Origin: Polytrichum commune
Taxonomy: Eukaryota > Streptophyta > Polytrichopsida > Polytrichales > Polytrichaceae
Direction of reading: 5' to 3'
Assembly: GCA_950295325.1 (NCBI GenBank)
Contig: OX485809.1
Span: forward strand, 39,775,081-39,839,080
DNA length: 64,000 bases
Made by a program: the position numbers and the translations under genes. Positions 60,301 through 64,000 of the stretch are shown in pieces (positions within the stretch are counted from its first letter, which is position 1; each line of letters starts with the position of its first letter). The notes beneath the pieces are model-generated. The model was not told the DNA's origin. It did not search any database and saw only the letters and a list, made by a program, of their open reading frames with translations.

Positions 60301-60376
60301 GGGTGCTGCCCATGTCTTCAGAGAAGGAATCCCCTCTTCCACCAACTCCCTCCATTGCGCCTACACAAATGCACAT
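57353..60376 (-). CDS. DUF7869-type protein, candidate RNase H-like (DDE-type) transposase
   Basis: Two coding exons on the minus strand: 60376-58912 and 58773-57353, separated by a 138-bp GT-AG intron (58774-58911; ACAG|GTGATT and TTTGCAG|GAATG). They join in phase to give VSVTG-MIAHGHG and a 961-residue protein without internal stops. Order: acidic N-terminus; Cys cluster (CCVHRCC, 207-213); HTH-like segment ending HHGNTG (about 265-300); CSKC (397-400); then a catalytic-looking domain with HDKMDH (457-462), QLDNCAKDN (581-589) and GHTHDDIDASFG (618-629). D458 or D461, D583 and D622/D623/D625 are candidates for a metal-binding acidic triad; that role is inference. Similar proteins carry the label DUF7869 and are numerous in non-seed plants, suggesting a mobile family. 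An in-frame TGA lies just upstream of the ATG. The next methionine (60355) is an alternative start. The palindrome array begins about 180 bp upstream. Confidence 0.82.
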
Positions 60377-60556
60377 GAAACCTCAACAAACATGGACACA
60401 ACGTAAGGGTCCAAAAAAATCAAATATTGGAAAATGCAAAACATCACGATAAATGGGGACACTGAGGATCAAGACATTTGCAACACAAATGCAATGTGAG
60501 CTCCCAATACTATGCGCCAGTCCACAAAATGTTCCACAAAATATTTTGGGTGGGAG

Positions 60557-61710
60557 TTTGGGTCGGCCGACCTAAACCCTGTGGCACCAGGGATTGAGGG
60601 CCATCCACACCTTGCCCGTGGGATAGGGTCGGGTTCCGGTCGACCGACTCAAACCTTGTACAATGATGGGTTGAGGGCCATTTAGAATTCCATCACGCTG
60701 TGGGGAAAATTTTGGGTCGACCGACCCAATCCTTGTCATGGTCAACTACAACCTCCGAAACTGGGGAAGGGGTTGGGTCGACCGACCCAATCTTTGACGG
60801 GGTTAATCCACCCACACTGGATAGGGGTTTGGGTCGGTCGACCCAAACTTTCACAGGCTAAATCCATCCACACTGGGAAGGGGTTTGAGTCGACCGACCC
60901 AAACTTTCACAGGGTAAACCCACCACACTCGGAAGGGGTTTGGGTCGGTCGACCCAAACTTTCACAGGGTAAGTCCACCCACACTGGGAAAGGGTTTGGG
61001 TCGGTCGACCCAAACTTTCACAGTGTAAATCCACCCACACTGGGATGAGGTTTGGGTCGCTCGACCCAAACATTACATATGATGGGATAAGGTTCCTACT
61101 CTGTCCGTCCAAACCTTCTGAGTACCTTGGGTAAGGGCCATTAACAATTCGTTCACGATGTGCGAAAAAGTTTGGGTCGACCGACCCAAACCTTCTGAAA
61201 GGTTTTACGATAAACGCCCATAGTGGGGTAGGGGTTTGGGTCGACCGACCCAAATCTCAGAAGGGTCAGACTAGACCCCCCCCCCCCCCCCAACACTAGT
61301 GAAGGGGTTTGGGTCGACCGACCCAAACCTCACAAGGGTCAGACTAGACCCCCCCCCCCAAACACTAGTGAAGGGGTTTGGGTCGACCGACCCAAACCTC
61401 ACAAGGGTCAGACTAGACCCCCCCCCCCCAACACTAGTGAAGGGGTTTGGGTCGATCGACCCAAACCTCACAAGGGTCAGGCTAGACCCCCCCCCCAACA
61501 CTAGTGAAGGGGTTTGGGTCGACCGACCCAAACCTCACAAGGGTCAGACTAGAACCCGCCCACACTAGTGGAGGGGTTTGGGTCGATCGACCCAAACCTC
61601 AGAATGGTCAGACTAGAACCCGCCCACACTAGTGGAGGGGTTTGGGTCGACCGACCCAAACCTCACAAGGGTCAGACTGAAACCCGCCAACACTAGTGTC
61701 GACCGACGTA
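60557..61710. repeat. Array of about 17 palindromes, GTTTGGGTCG-NN-CGACCCAAAC
   Basis: Each unit has 10-bp inverted arms (GTTTGGGTCG and CGACCCAAAC) around a central dinucleotide that varies: AC, GT, AT, CT or GC. Centres lie near 60568, 60648, 60718, 60778, 60838, 60897, 60948, 61005, 61061, 61182, 61245, 61318, 61387, 61457, 61521, 61588 and 61648, with a half-site near 61702. Two sub-arrays differ in spacer: about 57 bp period with CTTTCACAGGGTAAA and CCACCCACACTGGG (60778-61075), and about 60-73 bp period with CTCACAAGGGTCAGACTAGA, a poly-C run and ACACTAGTG (61205-61690). Confidence 0.93.
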
Positions 61711-62514
61711 TAATACAACGTATAATGCGGCGTATAATGCAGCGGATATTGAGAGGTGTGTGGAATTTCATCTCATTGCAAAGTTCACTGCGGACTTGCA
61801 TGCTGTGAATAGGTCCTCATGAACAACAGCGTGAACGAACCTCGAAGTACAGCTCCGACTAAGAGTTCTCTCTACGAATTCAGGAGTGGGAGAAGAGCAA
61901 AAAAGAACCAACTTTTGGGGGGTGCGCCCCTTTATACTATCCACCTCCACTTGCCTGACTTCCTCATTGGATGCCTTTCCCGCCTTCTTATTTCAAACCT
62001 CCTGACAGAATTCCCCGTTTTCTGTTTATTGTAGAAAATGCGCATCTTTCAATGCCCCTCTCATACCCCAGCCGTCATATGTCTTAGTCTATGATATTTA
62101 ATATTTTTTTGGTTTTGTGTGTATATGACATACGACATTGGGAGGAAGGGTGGCGGCCACATTAATTTTTTCAAGTGTCACAACGGTATATTTTAACCAA
62201 TATGTATACCCAACCACAACTCCATTCAATGCTTTCAAGTGCAAACCTATTTAGGTGGGGTTGGGGCCATTTGGAGGTTGCAATTATGAGAGAGTTTCCA
62301 AGGCTTGAGGCCATTGTCATGATGAATAAAATTATTTATTTGTCTCCCCTAAACCCTAAACCCTAGAACATTGCGGCTCTGTTATCTCGCATGGAAGTGT
62401 GGCAATGATAAACGTATGTGGACGTTGTTAAGGGGATACTAACTAGCAATGTCGCTTTTTGGTTCAATCTTTTAATGTTATTTCAATCCATCCTCAAGTT
62501 CACTTCAAGTTTAC
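61711..62514. other. No gene recognised
   Basis: Mixed-composition DNA with ACGTATAATRC repeated three times near 61707-61745 and a short telomere-like CCCTAAACCCTAAACCCTA at about 62347-62366. Confidence 0.5.
61930..61936 (-). promoter_or_regulatory. Candidate TATA box, minus strand
   Basis: The minus strand reads TATAAAG at 61936-61930 within ATAGTATAAAGGGGCGCACC. If used, transcription would run through the palindrome array into the DUF7869-type gene, leaving a leader of about 1.5 kb. There is no direct evidence of use. Confidence 0.3.
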
Positions 62515-63365
62515 TAATGTGTGTGACCAAAACATCCAAAGTTGGACCCTAAACCCTTATAACATCCACAACATGAAATACGTATTGACAAAATACAAAA
62601 CCAATTAGTATATCATGTTTAAACGTCCCAAATAACATATTAACATGATCAAGATTGTATTTACTATAACCTTCCTATTAGACTCTTCTTCATATTATGC
62701 AAACAATATCTGTTATATCTTTCTCCATTATCCAATACATGTGGAGGGAACAATGAATAAGAACATGATTGCGTGAATGGCTTCATTTGATGTTGTGCTT
62801 CTCTTATTTACTTTTGCATCACATTCCATATATTAAATACATCATGAACCATGGTTTATTGGCGACTATGTGATTCCCTAAAGTGAGCAAAACATCCAAA
62901 GTTGAACCCCTTACCCCTAATAACATCCACAACATTTCATGTTATTTGAATAAACACAAGACCATTCACTATATCACGTTTAAACGTCCGTAATAACAAA
63001 TAAACATAATCAAGATCGTCTTTTCTATTACCTTCCAGTAAAAACCTATTCTCACCAGTAAGTCAATGTTATATGTTAATATTGGATAGATTAATATGTT
63101 ATAAACCTAACTCCTAAACCCTAAACCCTAAACCCTAAATACAAAAATTCGTAGTTGTTCACTGCTACCTCCACATACAAACAACATGAACTTTATCTTG
63201 CGCCATTATGTAATATACGTGGAGGGAACATTCAATAACAACATGATTGCGTCAAAGGGCTTCATTTGATGTTGTGGTTCTCCGATTTACTTTTATATCA
63301 CATTCGAAGTACATATATCACGATCCATGGTTTATTGGCGACTATGTGATTCATTCAAGTGAGTA
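62515..63365 (+). repeat. Tandem duplication with interstitial telomeric repeats
   Basis: Unit 1 (62515-62880) and unit 2 (62881-63365) share AAAACATCCAAAGTTG, TAACATCCACAACAT, TATATCA(T/C)GTTTAAACGTCC, TGGAGGGAACA, AACATGATTGCGT, CTTCATTTGATGTTGTG and CCATGGTTTATTGGCGACTA. Unit 2 is longer because of a segment carrying about 3.5 CCCTAAA repeats near 63111-63139. Confidence 0.8.
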
Positions 63366-64000
63366 TGTAAGGGATTTACTAAAAACTTGAGCATGTTAGC
63401 ATTTCGACATAAGGATCATGCAATTCCAAACCCTAAGAAAATGCTCTTGGGGAAGGTATACATTTAGCAAACACATTCAAATATCCTAAATTTCCGAATT
63501 TCATGTTGGGGGACGGGGGTTATATTTTTTATTCATTGCATATTGTGTGAGTTCTTGGCATCATTGGTAAAGTCTAAATGTCAACGATTACATCGTTAAA
63601 TGTCACGCAATTGTATTATTTTTCTAACTTGCTCAAACAAAAGAGAAACCAATGATTTCAACTTGTTTGGGAAATTTAGGTTATGGTGTCATGTGAGTAG
63701 GGGTTAAGTCTTAGTTTTAGCATAACGTTGCGTTGTAAAAATGCATTAGTTGTATAAATGGTTTCATTTTGTAGAATACCGCATTTGATGTGCACCTTAT
63801 GGGGCATTCCCACTTGACATTAGTTAGAAGTAGTATTAGTCTAAATGCGGTTTTAGTTATCTAGGTTTCACACATATGGCTCTTTTTAGTGCCGAGCCTA
63901 GGTGGCAAATGATGTGGCATGGCTTAAAAGTGGAGGTTTTAAGCCTCAACCACCGACGCTCCCATCGGTACCTAAACATTAGGCAAGAATATAGGAATTT
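63366..64000. other. No gene recognised
   Basis: AT-rich sequence to the window edge. A short hairpin, GGCTTAAAA / TTTTAAGCC, lies near 63923-63945. No coding region is supported. Confidence 0.5.

Noticed and set aside
60858-61568. Repetitive frames across the palindrome array (GGGSSLTLVRFGSVDPN-like)
   Set aside because: They are translations of tandem DNA repeats on both strands and have no independent coding evidence.
60557-61710. CRISPR-like array
   Set aside because: Intervals between the palindromes are themselves repeats, not unique spacers. Units vary in period, and the genome is eukaryotic.
1-64000. tRNA, rRNA or snRNA genes
   Set aside because: I looked for tRNA A/B-box pairs and conserved rRNA or snRNA stretches by eye and found none convincing. 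A covariance-model scan would be needed to exclude them.

Overview
The window is nuclear DNA of a land plant. It is AT-leaning and repeat-rich, and holds two intact multi-exon housekeeping genes, one intact transposase-like gene, and a dense layer of mobile DNA. Plant assignment rests on four things: a UVH3/XPG nuclease with ubiquitin-interacting motifs; a SLC35F5-type transporter closest in remembered sequence to the Arabidopsis vacuolar EamA/DMT proteins; Arabidopsis-type CCCTAAA telomeric repeats; and GT-AG introns throughout. The DUF7869-type gene and the style of the Copia and Harbinger remnants suggest a non-seed plant (bryophyte, lycophyte or fern). That last step is inference.

Layout. 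1-5170: MITEs and short repeats. 5236-7302: GC-rich, partly duplicated upstream region of the first gene. 7303-18649 (+): XPG/UVH3-like repair endonuclease, 18 coding exons, 2066 residues, every splice phase consistent and all seven catalytic acidic residues at human-XPG spacing. 19300-31788: MITE territory, with PIF/Harbinger-like elements (3-bp TSDs), a pogo-like element (TA TSD), an element with a related empty site nearby, and an unusual cluster of six stem-loops. 31789-39064: a decayed Copia element with both LTRs; its integrase is split by a Ty3/gypsy-derived insertion whose LTR ends are inverted instead of direct. 39065-45640: more MITEs and a 138-bp foldback. 46795-53044 (+): SLC35F5-like membrane transporter, 8 exons, 396 residues. 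53045-57352: dispersed repeats, no gene recognised. 57353-60376 (-): intact two-exon DUF7869-type gene, 961 residues. 60557-61710: array of about 17 near-palindromes upstream of that gene. 61711-64000: AT-rich DNA with a tandem duplication and short interstitial telomeric repeats.

The two housekeeping genes are independent of each other. The most novel-looking unit is the DUF7869-type gene together with the adjacent palindrome array: the arms of each palindrome are conserved while the central two bases vary, as expected of a binding site for a symmetric protein. The stem-loop cluster at 29281-29516 and the inverted-LTR element are the next most unusual structures. All domain names come from reading the sequence against remembered family features; no database search was run.
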